Notes: a model not told the origin generated them from the sequence alone. A stretch of DNA of 64,000 bases from an uncultured Lutibacter sp. (GCF_947495725.1 NZ_CANLZZ010000002.1:744001-808000); one strand, 5' to 3'. Shown: positions 51,407 through 63,094, counted from the stretch's first letter. Made by a program: numbers and translations.

Positions 51407-53398
51407 TTGGGAGTAACTAAAAAAGGTATTTTAAATAAATTGTACGTGGTGTGTTTTTGCATTGCGCTTTTTTTAGTTGCAATAATTTTAAGACTTACTA
51501 ATATTCAATTTTCTGAAGGAGATAAATATAGAAATCTTTCTGAAAAATTAACTTTAAGGAATGACACCATATATGCAAATAGAGGTAGTGTTTTTGCGGC
51601 GGACGGTAGTTTATTGGCTACTTCAATGTCTCAATATGAAATTCGAATGGATGCTTATACTGTTGATGGTGAAGTTTTTGAGAAGAATATAAGAAGTTTA
51701 TCCAATGAGTTAGCAAAAATGCTAGGTAATTCTAGTGCAGCTTGGGAGCGCAAAATTAGAAAAGCAAGAAATTCAAAAAATAGGTATTTGTTTATTGCCA
51801 GGAAATTGGGGTATTCTGAGTATATAAAAATAAAAAGTTTTCCAATTTTTAATTTGGGAATGTATAAAGGTGGTTTTATTGCGGAGCAGTCTACAGTTAG
51901 AGCGCATCCATTAGGAAAGGTTGCAGAAAGAACTATTGGCTATGATGATTATAGAGGTGCTCCTGGAATTGAAGGTGCTTATAGAAAATTTTTGATAGGG
52001 AAGAATGGGTTAAGAATGAAGCAAAAAATTGCAAAAGGACAATGGAAACCTATTAATGATAGAAATGAAAAAGAGCCAATCAATGGTAAAGATATTGTTA
52101 CTACAATTGATGTTAATATACAAGATATAGCTCATCATTCGTTATTGAGACAGTTAGAATATTACAACGCCGAGCACGGTTGCGTTGTTGTTATGGAAAC
52201 TAAAACGGGTGAGATTAAGGCTATTTCAAACTTAGGAAGAAGCAGCGAGGGAAAGTATTACGAAAAACGAAATTATGCTGTATATGAATCTCACGAACCG
52301 GGTTCAGCATTTAAATTAATGTCTATGGTTGCAGCTTTGGAGGCTAAAGTAATTGATACAAGTACTATTGTAGATACAGGTAATGGAAGGTATAGGTTGT
52401 ATGGAAGGTATATTAATGATTCTAAGAGAGGTGGTTATGGTAAAATTTCAGCTGCAAGAGCTTTGGAGGTGTCTTCAAATATTGCTTTTGCGCGGTTAAT
52501 AGAAGAAAATTTTGGCGAAAAACCAGAGAGATTTATTAATTCATTGTATGCAATGAATTTAAATGAGAAATTAGGTTTGCCAATAAAAGGAGAGGGAGAG
52601 CCATTGATTCCAGGCCCTAATCATAGTTTATGGAGTAAAAATGCATTGCCTTCTATTGCGTATGGATATAATTTAAAATTAACTCCGTTGCAAACCTTAA
52701 CTTTTTATAACGCTATTGCAAATAATGGTGAAATGGTTAAGCCAAGATTTGTTAAAGAAATTAGATCGTGGAATAAACATGTTAAATCTTTTGATAAAGA
52801 AGTTATCAATAAGTCTATTTGCTCAAAAGAGACTGTTAGTAAGATACAAGAGATTTTAAAAAATGTTGTTTATAGGGGTACTGGTAGAAAGTTGTATTCA
52901 GAAGATTTTTCAATGGCAGGTAAAACAGGGACAGCACGTGTTGAGTATGGAAATTATTCCGAATGGCTTAAAGATAAAAAATACATTTCATCGTTTACTG
53001 GATATTTTCCTGCTGAAAGCCCTAAGTATTCTTGCATTGTGGTGATTCATAAACCAGATACCAAAACTGGATTTTATGGTGCAGATGTTTCTGGACCTGT
53101 TTTTAAAGATATAGCTCAGAAAATATATTCAAACAATCATATAATTAATAAGATTGATAACGTTGCGCCTAATTTTGAAAGTGTAAAATCAAACTTTGAG
53201 GCATATTATGCAAAATCTAATAAAGAATTTAATTCAATCCCAAATGTAAAAGGAATGGCGGCTATGGACGCCATTTCTTTACTTGAAAATATGGGTTTAA
53301 AAGTCAATTTTTCAGGAGTTGGAAAAGTGGTAGAACAATCTCAAAAAGAGGGTGAAAAATTAGTAAAAGGATCAACAATAGTAATAAAGTTATCTTAA
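51407..53398 (+). CDS. ftsI: Penicillin-binding protein FtsI (class B transpeptidase), TTG start
   Basis: The 663 residues have a membrane anchor (~12-30), a pedestal domain (LSEKLTLRNDTIYANRGSVFAADGSLLATS), and a transpeptidase with the three active-site motifs: SAFK in HEPGSAFKLMSMVAAL, SSN in EVSSNIAFARL, and KTGT in AGKTGTARVEYG. A single PASTA domain ends the protein (SIPNVKGMAAMDAISLLENMGLKVNF). It cross-links septal peptidoglycan with FtsW. The TTG at 51407, 5 bases after ftsL, is the only suitable start. Confidence 0.95.
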   Translation: MGVTKKGILNKLYVVCFCIALFLVAIILRLTNIQFSEGDKYRNLSEKLTLRNDTIYANRGSVFAADGSLLATSMSQYEIRMDAYTVDGEVFEKNIRSLSNELAKMLGNSSAAWERKIRKARNSKNRYLFIARKLGYSEYIKIKSFPIFNLGMYKGGFIAEQSTVRAHPLGKVAERTIGYDDYRGAPGIEGAYRKFLIGKNGLRMKQKIAKGQWKPINDRNEKEPINGKDIVTTIDVNIQDIAHHSLLRQLEYYNAEHGCVVVMETKTGEIKAISNLGRSSEGKYYEKRNYAVYESHEPGSAFKLMSMVAALEAKVIDTSTIVDTGNGRYRLYGRYINDSKRGGYGKISAARALEVSSNIAFARLIEENFGEKPERFINSLYAMNLNEKLGLPIKGEGEPLIPGPNHSLWSKNALPSIAYGYNLKLTPLQTLTFYNAIANNGEMVKPRFVKEIRSWNKHVKSFDKEVINKSICSKETVSKIQEILKNVVYRGTGRKLYSEDFSMAGKTGTARVEYGNYSEWLKDKKYISSFTGYFPAESPKYSCIVVIHKPDTKTGFYGADVSGPVFKDIAQKIYSNNHIINKIDNVAPNFESVKSNFEAYYAKSNKEFNSIPNVKGMAAMDAISLLENMGLKVNFSGVGKVVEQSQKEGEKLVKGSTIVIKLS

Positions 53399-54862
53399 TT
53401 GAAAATAGTTAAAGACATATTATATAAGGTTTCAATTAAAGCGGTGCACGGCAGCACGGATAGAGCTTTTAATGAAATCCAATTCGACTCTCGAAAGGTG
53501 GGTAACAATGATTTGTTTCTTGCTCAAAAAGGTGTTGTTTTTGATGGGCATAAATTTATTGAAAAGGCAATAGAGTTAGGTGCAAATACTATTGTTTGTG
53601 AAGTTTTACCTGAGAATATTAATAAAAACATAGTTTATATTCAAGTTAAAGATTCTGATGAAGCACTAGCTATTATGGCTTCTAATTTTTATGATAATCC
53701 TTCTGCTAATTTAACATTGGTTGGGGTTACTGGTACAAATGGAAAAACTACAATTGCTACTTTATTATATAATTTATTTCAAAAAGCAGGATATAAAGTT
53801 GGTCTTTTGTCTACAGTAAAAGTTTTAGTAGATAAATTACAATTTGAGGCCACACATACTACACCAAATTCGTTGGTTATTAATAGGTATTTAAAACAGA
53901 TGGTAGAAACTGGTGTGGATTACTGTTTTATGGAGGTTAGTTCACATGGTATTCATCAAAAAAGAACTGAAGGATTAAAATTTAACGGAGGTGTCTTTAC
54001 AAATTTAACACATGACCATTTAGATTATCATAATTCTTTTAAGGAGTATAGAGACGTAAAAAAATCATTTTTTGATAATTTATCTAAAGATGCATTTGCG
54101 CTTGTAAATGTTGATGATAAAAATGGTTCGGTTATGGTCCAAAACTCATCAGCCAAAAAGTATACATATGCTCAAAAAACAATGGCCGATTTTAAAGTTA
54201 GGATTCTTGAAAATCAATTTTCTGGATTGCTATTAAGTATAAATAATAATGAAGTTTGGACAAAGCTTATAGGGAGTTTTAACGCATATAACTTGGTGGC
54301 AGTTTTTGGGGTTTCTCAAATTTTAGGATTGGAGGAAGTAGAAGCATTAAGAATTATAAGTGAGTTAGAGAATGTAAGTGGTAGGTTTCAACATTTTATT
54401 TCAGAAGAAGGTGTAACAGCAATAATTGATTATGCACATACACCAGACGCTTTAAAAAATGTGTTAGAAACAATAAATGATATTAGAACCGGAAACGAAC
54501 AAGTTATTACCGTTGTGGGATGCGGTGGAGATCGAGATAAAGCTAAACGTCCTATTATGGGACGTATAGCATCTCAATTAAGTTCTCAAGTTGTATTTAC
54601 TTCAGATAATCCTAGGTCTGAAGATCCTCAAGTGATATTAAATGAAATAGAAGTGGGAGTTGATGCTGAAAATTATAAGAAAACCCTAACAGTATTAGAT
54701 AGAGAGCAAGCTATAAAAACTGCTGCTAAACTAGCTAAAAGAGGTGATATTATTTTAATTGCTGGTAAAGGGCACGAAACATATCAAGAAGTAAAAGGAA
54801 TTCGTTCAAATTTTGACGATTTTGAAAAGGTATCACAATTTTTAAATGCTATAGAAAAATAA
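53399..54862 (+). CDS. murE: UDP-MurNAc-L-Ala-D-Glu:meso-diaminopimelate ligase, TTG start
   Basis: A Mur ligase of 487 residues with [20 protein letters not shown] (ATP), the carbamylated-Lys region and [27 protein letters not shown], and the C-terminal [18 protein letters not shown] is the known signature for enzymes adding meso-diaminopimelate rather than lysine, so this organism should have mDAP peptidoglycan. The TTG start is immediately after the ftsI stop. Confidence 0.95.
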   Translation: MKIVKDILYKVSIKAVHGSTDRAFNEIQFDSRKVGNNDLFLAQKGVVFDGHKFIEKAIELGANTIVCEVLPENINKNIVYIQVKDSDEALAIMASNFYDNPSANLTLVGVTGTNGKTTIATLLYNLFQKAGYKVGLLSTVKVLVDKLQFEATHTTPNSLVINRYLKQMVETGVDYCFMEVSSHGIHQKRTEGLKFNGGVFTNLTHDHLDYHNSFKEYRDVKKSFFDNLSKDAFALVNVDDKNGSVMVQNSSAKKYTYAQKTMADFKVRILENQFSGLLLSINNNEVWTKLIGSFNAYNLVAVFGVSQILGLEEVEALRIISELENVSGRFQHFISEEGVTAIIDYAHTPDALKNVLETINDIRTGNEQVITVVGCGGDRDKAKRPIMGRIASQLSSQVVFTSDNPRSEDPQVILNEIEVGVDAENYKKTLTVLDREQAIKTAAKLAKRGDIILIAGKGHETYQEVKGIRSNFDDFEKVSQFLNAIEK

Positions 54863-54866
54863 AGAG

Positions 54867-56093
54867 ATGTTATATTATTTATTTGATTTTTTAGAAAGAC
54901 AGTACGATTTAGCAGGAGCAGGATTGTTTCAGTATATCTCTTTTCGTTCAGCGTTGGCTTTTATTGGATCTTTGTTAATTTCTACTATATATGGAAAACA
55001 GATAATTAGTTTTTTACAGCGTAAGCAAGTTGGTGAGTCTGTAAGAGATTTAGGGTTAGATGGTCAAGTTGAAAAAGCAGGAACTCCTACAATGGGTGGA
55101 GTTATCATTATTCTGGCAACTTTAATTCCGGTATTATTATTATCTAAATTAGATAATGTTTATATCATAATTTTATTAGTTACAACAGTTTGGATGGGGG
55201 CTATTGGATTTGTAGATGATTATATAAAAATATTCAAGAAAAATAAAGATGGTTTAAAAGGAAGGTTTAAAGTGTTGGGTCAAGTAACTCTTGGATTGTT
55301 TGTAGGAGCTATGTTATTTTTTCATCCAGATGTAACAATGAAGGAAAAACTACCAGAAAAATTGCAATATGTTACAGAAGAAGGTGTTCCAGTTTTATTT
55401 GGAGAGGCTGAGAAATCGACTAAAACAACCATTCCGTTTTTAAAAAATAACGAACTCGATTATGCAGCAGCTTTTGATTGGATTGGAGATGGTTTAAGAG
55501 ATTATGCTTGGTTGTTATTTATACCAATTGTAATATTTATTATAACAGCGGTTTCAAATGGAGCAAATTTAACTGATGGAATAGATGGTTTGGCGGCTGG
55601 GACTTCAGCAATAATTGTGCTCACTTTGGGGATTTTTGCTTGGGTGTCTGGAAATATCATTTTTGCAGATTATTTAGATGTTATGTATATACCAAACTCT
55701 GGAGAAATGACCATTTTTATTGCGGGTTTTGTAGGTGCTTTAGTTGGGTTTTTATGGTATAATACGTATCCGGCACAAGTGTTTATGGGTGATACCGGAA
55801 GTTTAACAATAGGAGGAATAATTGCAGTATTGGCCATATCGGTTAGAAAAGAGTTGTTAATTCCAATTTTGGCAGGAATATTTTTAATTGAAAATTTATC
55901 TGTGATTATGCAAGTAAGTTATTTTAAATATACAAAAAAAAGATTTGGTGAAGGAAGGCGAATTTTTAAAATGTCACCGTTACATCATCATTATCAAAAA
56001 TCGGGCTATCATGAGAGTAAAATTGTAACTCGATTTTGGATTGTTGGTATTATGTTGGCTGTGTTTACAATAGTAACATTAAAGTTGAGATAA
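54867..56093 (+). CDS. mraY: Phospho-MurNAc-pentapeptide transferase
   Basis: This polytopic enzyme makes lipid I on undecaprenyl phosphate. It has [46 protein letters not shown] (Asp pair), [43 protein letters not shown] and the cytoplasmic [24 protein letters not shown]. At 408 residues it is ~45 longer than the E. coli enzyme because of an insert near 150-210 ([20 protein letters not shown]), as commonly seen in Bacteroidota. Confidence 0.95.
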   Translation: MLYYLFDFLERQYDLAGAGLFQYISFRSALAFIGSLLISTIYGKQIISFLQRKQVGESVRDLGLDGQVEKAGTPTMGGVIIILATLIPVLLLSKLDNVYIIILLVTTVWMGAIGFVDDYIKIFKKNKDGLKGRFKVLGQVTLGLFVGAMLFFHPDVTMKEKLPEKLQYVTEEGVPVLFGEAEKSTKTTIPFLKNNELDYAAAFDWIGDGLRDYAWLLFIPIVIFIITAVSNGANLTDGIDGLAAGTSAIIVLTLGIFAWVSGNIIFADYLDVMYIPNSGEMTIFIAGFVGALVGFLWYNTYPAQVFMGDTGSLTIGGIIAVLAISVRKELLIPILAGIFLIENLSVIMQVSYFKYTKKRFGEGRRIFKMSPLHHHYQKSGYHESKIVTRFWIVGIMLAVFTIVTLKLR

Positions 56094-57425
56094 ATGAAGC
56101 TAGTTGTGCTTGGAGCGGGAGAAAGCGGTGTAGGAACTGCTATTTTGGGTAAACAAAAAGGATATAAAGTTTTTGTTTCGGATAAAGGTACAATTGCTGA
56201 AAAATATAAAAAAGTTCTTTTAAATAATAATATTTCTTTTGAAGAAGGAATACATACTGAAGCCAAAATATTTGATTCGGATGTGGTTATGAAAAGTCCA
56301 GGAATACCAGACAAAGCTCCTTTAATAGTTGAGTTAAAACAAAAAGGTATTCGAGTAATTTCAGAGATTGAGTTTGCATCTAAATATACGAACGGAATAA
56401 TAGTAGGTATAACGGGTTCAAATGGTAAAACAACCACAACAATGTTGGTGAATCATATTCTAACTCAAGCCAATTTAAACGTTGGAATGGGAGGAAATAT
56501 TGGAGAAAGTTTTGCAGAACAAGTTGCGGAACATCATTTTGATATTCATGTATTGGAACTGAGTAGTTTTCAATTAGATGGCATCGAAAAGTTTGCGCCA
56601 CATATAGCGATAATCACAAACATTTCTCCAGATCATTTGGATAGATATGAGTATAAGTATGAAAATTACATCAATTCTAAATTTAGAATAACCGAAAATC
56701 AGACAGAAAATGATTTTTTGATTTATGATGCTGATGATGAAGAGATTATAAAATATTTGAGTAAAAATAAAGTGAAAGCGACTTTGCTGCCTTTTTCATT
56801 AACAAAAAAAGTAAAGCAAGGAGCCTATATAAAAGATAAAAACATAATAATAAAATATAAAAACGAAGAAACAATAATGGGTATATCAACTTTAGCATTA
56901 AAGGGTAAACATAATACAAAAAATGCAATGGCAGCAGCCATGACTGCCTCGTTATTAAAGGTTAGAAAAGACTTAATTAGAGAAAGTTTGGAAGATTTTG
57001 AAGGTGCAGAACATAGACTTGAACCTGTTTTGAAAATAAATGGTGTGCATTACATTAATGATTCGAAAGCGACAAATGTTAATGCAACATATTATGCACT
57101 TGATAGTGTAAAAACTCCTACAGTTTGGATTGTAGGTGGTGTGGATAAAGGAAATGATTATTTGGATTTAATGCCAATGGTTAGAGAGAAAGTGAAAGCA
57201 ATTATTTGTTTGGGTGTTGAAAATAAGAAAATAATTCAAACATTTAATAATGTAGTTGATCTAATTGTTGAAACAGCAGGAGCCGAAGAAGCTGTTAAGG
57301 TTGCGTATAAAATTGCTGAAAAAGGAGATACTGTTTTATTATCTCCAGCTTGTGCAAGTTTTGATTTATTTGAAAATTACGAAGATAGAGGTAATCAATT
57401 TAAAAAGGCTGTAAGAGAGCTATAA
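56094..57425 (+). CDS. murD: UDP-MurNAc-L-Ala:D-Glu ligase
   Basis: The 443 residues show the N-terminal Rossmann LVVLGAGESGVGTAILGKQKGYKVFVSD, the ATP loop IVGITGSNGKTTTTMLVNHIL, ISPDHLDRYEYKYENYINSK, EHRLEPVLKINGVHYINDSKATNVNATYYAL and LLSPACASFDLFENYEDRGNQFKKAV. It adds D-glutamate. It abuts mraY with no gap and is followed directly by ftsW. Confidence 0.95.
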   Translation: MKLVVLGAGESGVGTAILGKQKGYKVFVSDKGTIAEKYKKVLLNNNISFEEGIHTEAKIFDSDVVMKSPGIPDKAPLIVELKQKGIRVISEIEFASKYTNGIIVGITGSNGKTTTTMLVNHILTQANLNVGMGGNIGESFAEQVAEHHFDIHVLELSSFQLDGIEKFAPHIAIITNISPDHLDRYEYKYENYINSKFRITENQTENDFLIYDADDEEIIKYLSKNKVKATLLPFSLTKKVKQGAYIKDKNIIIKYKNEETIMGISTLALKGKHNTKNAMAAAMTASLLKVRKDLIRESLEDFEGAEHRLEPVLKINGVHYINDSKATNVNATYYALDSVKTPTVWIVGGVDKGNDYLDLMPMVREKVKAIICLGVENKKIIQTFNNVVDLIVETAGAEEAVKVAYKIAEKGDTVLLSPACASFDLFENYEDRGNQFKKAVREL

Positions 57426-58619
57426 ATGAAAAGTATATTAAAAAATATTGAAGGAGATCGCACTATTTGGGCTATTGTAGGATTTATGGCTATTTTGTCA
57501 TTTATGCCTGTATATAGTGCAAGTACAAATTTAGTGTATGTTGCAAATTCAGGAACAACAACATATCACCTAATTAAACATGTAGTGCTACTTTTTTTTG
57601 GTTTTTTAATTATATACGGAGTTCATAAAATACCATATCGTTTTTTTAGTGGAGGATCGGTTTTAATGTTACCAATAGTAATTGTTTTATTAATTGTTAC
57701 ATTGGCTAAAGGAACAACAATTGGAGGTGCCAACGCAAGTAGATGGATTCAGATTCCAATTATTGGAATCGGATTTCAAACATCTACATTGGCAGGCTTA
57801 GTGCTAATGGTTTATGTTTCAAGATATTTAGCTAGAAATAAAGATAAAATAATAATTTTTAAAGAAAGTTTGTGGCAATTGTGGTTGCCCGTTGCGGTTA
57901 CTTTAGCATTTATTTTACCAGCAAACTTTTCAACAACAGCCATAATATTTACTATGATTTTGTTGTTAACATTTATTGGTGGGTACCCATTTAAATACTT
58001 GGCTTCAATTTTAGGTTTAGGAATTGTTGCCTTGGCTTTGTTTATTCTAACAGCAAAAGCATTTCCTAACGTAATGCCAAACCGTGTTGATACTTGGATT
58101 AGTAGAATAGAAAACTTTTCAGATAAAAATGCTGAAGAGGGCTATCAGGTAGAAAAAGCCAAAATAGCAATAGCAAGTGGAGGTTTGCAAGGACGTGGCC
58201 CAGGAAAAAGTGTTCAAAAAAACTTTTTACCGCAATCATCATCCGATTTTATTTTTGCAATTATAGTAGAAGAGTATGGATTAATATTTGGAGCACTAAC
58301 AGTAATTTTAATGTATTTTTTATTGCTATTTAGAATTTTAGTAGCTGCAAAAAAAGCAACAACAATATTTGCAACTTTACTAATAATTGGAGTTGGCTTA
58401 CCTATTATTTTTCAAGCAATTATTAATATGGCTGTAGCGGTAAATTTATTTCCAGTAACTGGCCAAACATTGCCATTAATAAGTAGTGGAGGAACATCCA
58501 TTTGGATGACATGTTTTGCAATAGGAATTATTTTAAGTGTAACAGCCGATAAAGAGAAAATTATAAATTCAGAAACTGAAGAAAATCCTTTAGATATTTT
58601 ACATGAAGCAATCGATTAA
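57426..58619 (+). CDS. ftsW: Lipid II polymerase FtsW (SEDS family)
   Basis: About ten membrane helices in 397 residues. SEDS landmarks include [42 protein letters not shown], the conserved Asp region [52 protein letters not shown] and [16 protein letters not shown]. It polymerises septal glycan with FtsI. It overlaps murG by 17 bases. Confidence 0.94.
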   Translation: MKSILKNIEGDRTIWAIVGFMAILSFMPVYSASTNLVYVANSGTTTYHLIKHVVLLFFGFLIIYGVHKIPYRFFSGGSVLMLPIVIVLLIVTLAKGTTIGGANASRWIQIPIIGIGFQTSTLAGLVLMVYVSRYLARNKDKIIIFKESLWQLWLPVAVTLAFILPANFSTTAIIFTMILLLTFIGGYPFKYLASILGLGIVALALFILTAKAFPNVMPNRVDTWISRIENFSDKNAEEGYQVEKAKIAIASGGLQGRGPGKSVQKNFLPQSSSDFIFAIIVEEYGLIFGALTVILMYFLLLFRILVAAKKATTIFATLLIIGVGLPIIFQAIINMAVAVNLFPVTGQTLPLISSGGTSIWMTCFAIGIILSVTADKEKIINSETEENPLDILHEAID

Positions 58620-59697
58620 CATAATATTGAGTGGTGGTGGTACCGGAGGTCACATTTATCCGGCTGTTTCAATAGCTAATGAGCTAAAGGAAAAATACCC
58701 TAATGCAAAATTTTTATTTGTTGGAGCTAAGGATAGAATGGAAATGGAGAAAGTACCGCAAGCTGGTTATGAAATAGAAGGTTTATGGATTTCTGGACTA
58801 CAAAGAAAATTAACATTAAAAAACTTGGCCTTTCCATTTAAATTATTGAGTAGTTTGTGGAATGCTTTTAAAATTATAAAAAAGTTTAAACCAACTGTGG
58901 TAATTGGAACTGGTGGATTTGCAAGTGGACCAACACTTTATGCAGCAAGTATAAAGGGCGTAAAAACATTAATTCAGGAGCAAAATTCATATCCAGGAAT
59001 TACAAATAAATTACTTAGTAAAAAAGCCAATAAAATATGTGTTGCTTATGAAGGTCTTGAACGCTTTTTCCCATCGGATAAGATTATTAAAACAGGTAAT
59101 CCAGTTCGTCAAGATTTGTTAAAAGTCGATAATTTAAGAGACGAAGCTATTTCATTTTTTGGATTGAATTCAGCTAAAAAAACCTTAGTTATAATTGGAG
59201 GGAGTTTAGGAGCACGTGCCGTTAATAATTTAATTGAAAAGCATATTAAATGGTTAGTTGAAAATGAAATTCAGGTTATTTGGCAAACGGGGAAATTATA
59301 TTATGAAGAGTTTAAAAAATATGATGATTTAGAAGGTGTGAAAACATATGCTTTTTTAAATAGAATGGACTTAACTTATGCAGCTGCGGATATTTTAATA
59401 AGTAGAGCAGGAGCTAGTTCAATTTCCGAATTATGCATTGTTGGTAAACCAGTAATTTTTATTCCGTCGCCAAATGTTGCCGAAGATCACCAAACAAAAA
59501 ATGCCTTATCTGTGGTAAATAAAAATGCGGCATTATTATTAAGGGAGTCGGAATTAGAAATGTTTAAAACTATGTTTTCTGAATTGATTAATGACGAAAT
59601 TTTGAGCGAAAAATTAAGTAAAAACATAAAGAAATTGGCGTTGCCAAATGCAACAAAGGATATTGTAAAAGAAATTGAAAAATTAATTATTAGTTAG
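58603..59697 (+). CDS. murG: Lipid II synthase MurG
   Basis: A GT28 glycosyltransferase of 364 residues that adds GlcNAc to lipid I. It has [105 protein letters not shown]. It is peripheral to the inner membrane. The start is inside the end of ftsW. Confidence 0.95.
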   Translation: MKQSINIILSGGGTGGHIYPAVSIANELKEKYPNAKFLFVGAKDRMEMEKVPQAGYEIEGLWISGLQRKLTLKNLAFPFKLLSSLWNAFKIIKKFKPTVVIGTGGFASGPTLYAASIKGVKTLIQEQNSYPGITNKLLSKKANKICVAYEGLERFFPSDKIIKTGNPVRQDLLKVDNLRDEAISFFGLNSAKKTLVIIGGSLGARAVNNLIEKHIKWLVENEIQVIWQTGKLYYEEFKKYDDLEGVKTYAFLNRMDLTYAAADILISRAGASSISELCIVGKPVIFIPSPNVAEDHQTKNALSVVNKNAALLLRESELEMFKTMFSELINDEILSEKLSKNIKKLALPNATKDIVKEIEKLIIS

Positions 59698-61044
59698 TTG
59701 AATTTAAATAATATACATAACGTTTATTTTGTTGGAGTCGGAGGAATCGGAATGAGTGCTATTGCCATTTATTTTAATAGTTGTGGGAAAAATGTCGCTG
59801 GATACGACAAAACACCTAGCGAAATCACTACTAATTTACAAAACAAAGGGATTGTAATTCATTTTGAAGATTCAATAGATTTTATTCCCGAATCATTTAA
59901 AAATAAAGAACAAACAATTGTTGTTTATACTCCAGCAATTCCAAACAACCATAAAGAGTTAAATTATTTTATAGATAATAATTTTAAAGTTCTAAAGCGT
60001 TCAGAAATTTTAGGCGAAATAACTAAAAATACAATTTGTTTAGCCGTTGCAGGAACTCATGGTAAAACAACTACATCAACAATTTTAGGGCATATTTTAA
60101 AAGAAGCCAATGTGAAATCAACTTCTTTTTTAGGAGGTATTTCTGAAAATTATAATTCAAATTTAATTCTTGGAGGTGATGAGGTTTCCGTTGTTGAAGC
60201 CGATGAATTTGATCGATCGTTTTTAAAGCTCTCTCCAAATATTGCTTGCATTACCTCAATGGATGCAGATCATTTGGATATTTACGGTGAGCATTCTGAA
60301 TTAGAAAAATCATTTAAAGAATTTGCAAATAAAGTTTCAGACAAATTAATAGTAAAAAAAGGACTTCCAATTAAAGGGCAAACTTTTGGTTTGGAAGAAG
60401 GAGCCGATTTTGACGCTTACAATATTAGAATAGAAAATGGAGCGTATATTTTTGATGTTAAAACACCTATTGAAGATTTTAAAAATGCGAAGATATATTT
60501 ACCAGGAAAACATAATGTGCTAAATGCGGTGGCAGCTTTGGCAATGGCAAATAGTTACGGTATAACATTACCTGTCATTGCTAAAGCTTTACTTTCATTT
60601 AAGGGAATAAAAAGACGTTTTTCATATAAAATTAACACTCCAAATTTAGTTTTAATTGATGATTATGCGCATCATCCAACAGAAATAAATGCAGTAGTTG
60701 ATTCTGTAAAAGAAATGTACCCAAATAAAAAGGTTTTAGGTGTGTTTCAACCACATTTATATAGCAGAACAAGAGATTTTATTAATGACTTTGCTAAGAG
60801 TTTATCTAGGTTTAATGAATTAATATTACTCGATATTTACCCTGCAAGAGAATTGCCAATAAAAGATGTTAATTCTAATTGGTTACTAGAGAAAATATCT
60901 ATTAAAAATAAACAAATATCTTCTAAAGAAAATTTAGTAGAAAATATATTAAAATCGAAATCGGAAATTGTCGTTGTAATAGGAGCAGGTGACATTGGAG
61001 AAATGGTAGAATCAATTAAAAATAGTTTAACAATTGAAAATTAA
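59698..61044 (+). CDS. murC: UDP-MurNAc:L-alanine ligase, TTG start
   Basis: The first Mur ligase, 448 residues, with NVYFVGVGGIGMSAIAIYF, LAVAGTHGKTTTSTILGHIL, VVEADEFDRSFLKLSP, DADHLDIYG, DDYAHHPTEINAVVDSVKE and GVFQPHLYSRTRDF. Translation starts at TTG one base triplet after the murG stop (TAG TTG); no ATG is available before the conserved N-terminus. Confidence 0.95.
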   Translation: MNLNNIHNVYFVGVGGIGMSAIAIYFNSCGKNVAGYDKTPSEITTNLQNKGIVIHFEDSIDFIPESFKNKEQTIVVYTPAIPNNHKELNYFIDNNFKVLKRSEILGEITKNTICLAVAGTHGKTTTSTILGHILKEANVKSTSFLGGISENYNSNLILGGDEVSVVEADEFDRSFLKLSPNIACITSMDADHLDIYGEHSELEKSFKEFANKVSDKLIVKKGLPIKGQTFGLEEGADFDAYNIRIENGAYIFDVKTPIEDFKNAKIYLPGKHNVLNAVAALAMANSYGITLPVIAKALLSFKGIKRRFSYKINTPNLVLIDDYAHHPTEINAVVDSVKEMYPNKKVLGVFQPHLYSRTRDFINDFAKSLSRFNELILLDIYPARELPIKDVNSNWLLEKISIKNKQISSKENLVENILKSKSEIVVVIGAGDIGEMVESIKNSLTIEN

Positions 61045-61756
61045 TTGGAATTACATAAAGGGCTTATTTCTACTGGGTTTAGTAGTGTTTTTATATGGGT
61101 TTGCTCATCATAAACATAGTGGTAAAAAAGTAACGGATATTAACGTGGAATTTAAGCAAGGAGATAACCTTTTTATGAATTATGAAATGGTTAATAAATT
61201 GTTAATACAAAATGGAAAGTCGGTTAAAAATGAAGCAAAAACTGTTATAGATTTACAAAAACTGGAAAATAATGTGCGATCACATTCAATGGTGGAAAAC
61301 GCATCGGTTTTTTTAACGGTTGATGGTTTGTTGAAAACTGTAATAAAACAACGAACTCCAATAGCAAGAGTCATATCTAATAATAGAAGTTATTATATTG
61401 ATAAACAGGCAAAAAAAATGCCATTATCAAATAATCACTCGGCCAGAGTTATGTTAATTTCTGGAGATATTAATGATAATGATATTGCTCAAATTTATGT
61501 GTTGGTTTCAAAAATTTTAAGCGATGATTTTTTGAAAAAACAAATAATTGGAGGTCGAAAAACAGCTAACAACGAGTATGTTTTAAGTATGCGAGTTGGA
61601 GAACAGGAAATTGAAATAGGCGAAATTGAGAATTTAGATTCAAAATTTAAAAACTTAAAAGCCTTTTTTAATAAAACCATGACAGATAAAACTATAGATA
61701 GTTATACATCAATAAATTTAAAATACAACAACCAGGTTGTTTGCACAAAAAAGTAA
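61034..61756 (+). CDS. ftsQ: Division protein FtsQ, TTG start
   Basis: A bitopic protein of 240 residues with a short cytoplasmic tail, a membrane helix at ~7-24 (YIKGLFLLGLVVFLYGFAHH) and a periplasmic POTRA-like part (NVEFKQGDNLFMNYEMVNKLL ... VENASVFLTVDGLLKTVIKQRTPIARV). The family is poorly conserved; position between murC and ftsA supports the call. The TTG start overlaps murC by 11 bases. Confidence 0.88.
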   Translation: MKINWNYIKGLFLLGLVVFLYGFAHHKHSGKKVTDINVEFKQGDNLFMNYEMVNKLLIQNGKSVKNEAKTVIDLQKLENNVRSHSMVENASVFLTVDGLLKTVIKQRTPIARVISNNRSYYIDKQAKKMPLSNNHSARVMLISGDINDNDIAQIYVLVSKILSDDFLKKQIIGGRKTANNEYVLSMRVGEQEIEIGEIENLDSKFKNLKAFFNKTMTDKTIDSYTSINLKYNNQVVCTKK

Positions 61757-61759
61757 GGT

Positions 61760-63094
61760 ATGGAACATAATGATATTTCAGTTGGATTAGATATAGGAAC
61801 AACAAAAATTGTTGCTATGATAGGTCGTAGAAATGAATATGGGAAGATTGAATTACTCGGTACAGGAAAAGCCAAAAGTTTGGGAGTGCATAGAGGAGTT
61901 GTAAATAATATAACTCAAACCATACAGTCCATACAAATGGCAGTTGATGAAGCTATAGCGGTTTCTGGTATCGCAATAAAGGAGGCTGTTGTTGGTATTG
62001 CAGGTCAACACATTAGAAGTTTACAACATAGTGATTACATTACTAGAGCTAATTCTGAAGAAGTAATTAGCGATGACGATCTAGATAAACTTGAAAAGCA
62101 AGTGCATAAATTAGTTATGCTTCCAGGTGAAGAAATTATTCACGTATTACCGCAAGAGTTTAAGGTTGATGGACAAGCAGAAATTACTGAGCCAGTTGGA
62201 ATGTATGGAGGTAGATTGGAAGCCAATTTTCATGTAGTTGTTGGCCAGGTTTCATCAATAAGAAATATAGGGCGTTGTATTAAAAGCGCTGGTTTAAATT
62301 TAGCAGGAATAACTCTAGAACCTTTGGCGTCTGCAGAAGCAGTATTAAGTAATGAAGAAAAAGAAGCAGGTGTAGCTTTAATTGATATTGGTGGAGGAAC
62401 AACGGATTTAGCAATTTTTAAAAATGGAATTATTCGTCATACAGCAGTTATCCCTTTTGGAGGGAATGTTATAACTGAAGACATTAAGGAAGGATGTTCA
62501 ATAATTGAAAAACAAGCAGAATTGCTTAAAACAAAATTTGGATCTGCTTGGCCAGGAGAAAATAAGGACAATGAAATTGTATCAATTCCTGGATTGCGAG
62601 GAAGAGATCCAAAGGAAATTACCCTTAAAAATCTTTCAAGAATTATCCATGCTCGTGTAGTCGAAATTATAGAACAAGTTTTTTTAGAAATAAAAAACTA
62701 TGGACACGAGGAACCAAAGAAAAAATTAATAGCCGGAATAGTTTTAACGGGAGGAGGAGCACAACTAAAGCATTTAAAACAGCTTGTAGAGTATATTACA
62801 GGAATGGATACAAGAATAGGATATCCAAATGAAAATTTAGCAGGAGATTCAGACGAAAGCCTTTCAAGTCCGCAATATGCAACGGCTGTTGGGTTATTAA
62901 TGAATGGATTAAATAGGCTAGATAAACAAAAAGAAAAAATTGCTCAACAACAAATTACAGAAGAGCAAGTTGAAAATAAGAATGAAGTAGAAAATGAAGT
63001 AGAAGAAAAACCAGAGGAATTCAAAGAGCCTAAAAAATCCATTTTTGAGAAATGGGGAGATAAGTTTAGAGATTTTTTAGACAACGCAGAATAA
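61760..63094 (+). CDS. ftsA: Cell division protein FtsA
   Basis: An actin-like ATPase of 444 residues that ties FtsZ to the membrane. It has the phosphate-1 loop SVGLDIGTTKIVAMIGRR, the 1C domain region HVLPQEFKVDGQAEITEPVGMYGGRLEANFHVV, phosphate-2 ALIDIGGGTTDLAIFKNG and adenosine motif IVLTGGGAQLKHLKQL. A charged Glu-rich linker (~395-425) precedes an amphipathic C-terminal helix (SIFEKWGDKFRDFLDNAE) that should insert in the membrane. Confidence 0.95.
   Translation: MEHNDISVGLDIGTTKIVAMIGRRNEYGKIELLGTGKAKSLGVHRGVVNNITQTIQSIQMAVDEAIAVSGIAIKEAVVGIAGQHIRSLQHSDYITRANSEEVISDDDLDKLEKQVHKLVMLPGEEIIHVLPQEFKVDGQAEITEPVGMYGGRLEANFHVVVGQVSSIRNIGRCIKSAGLNLAGITLEPLASAEAVLSNEEKEAGVALIDIGGGTTDLAIFKNGIIRHTAVIPFGGNVITEDIKEGCSIIEKQAELLKTKFGSAWPGENKDNEIVSIPGLRGRDPKEITLKNLSRIIHARVVEIIEQVFLEIKNYGHEEPKKKLIAGIVLTGGGAQLKHLKQLVEYITGMDTRIGYPNENLAGDSDESLSSPQYATAVGLLMNGLNRLDKQKEKIAQQQITEEQVENKNEVENEVEEKPEEFKEPKKSIFEKWGDKFRDFLDNAE

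Noticed and set aside
56009..56437. 142-codon minus-strand open frame across the mraY-murD junction.
   Set aside because: It lies opposite two certain dcw genes, has no homology I recognise, and shows the composition expected of antisense frames.
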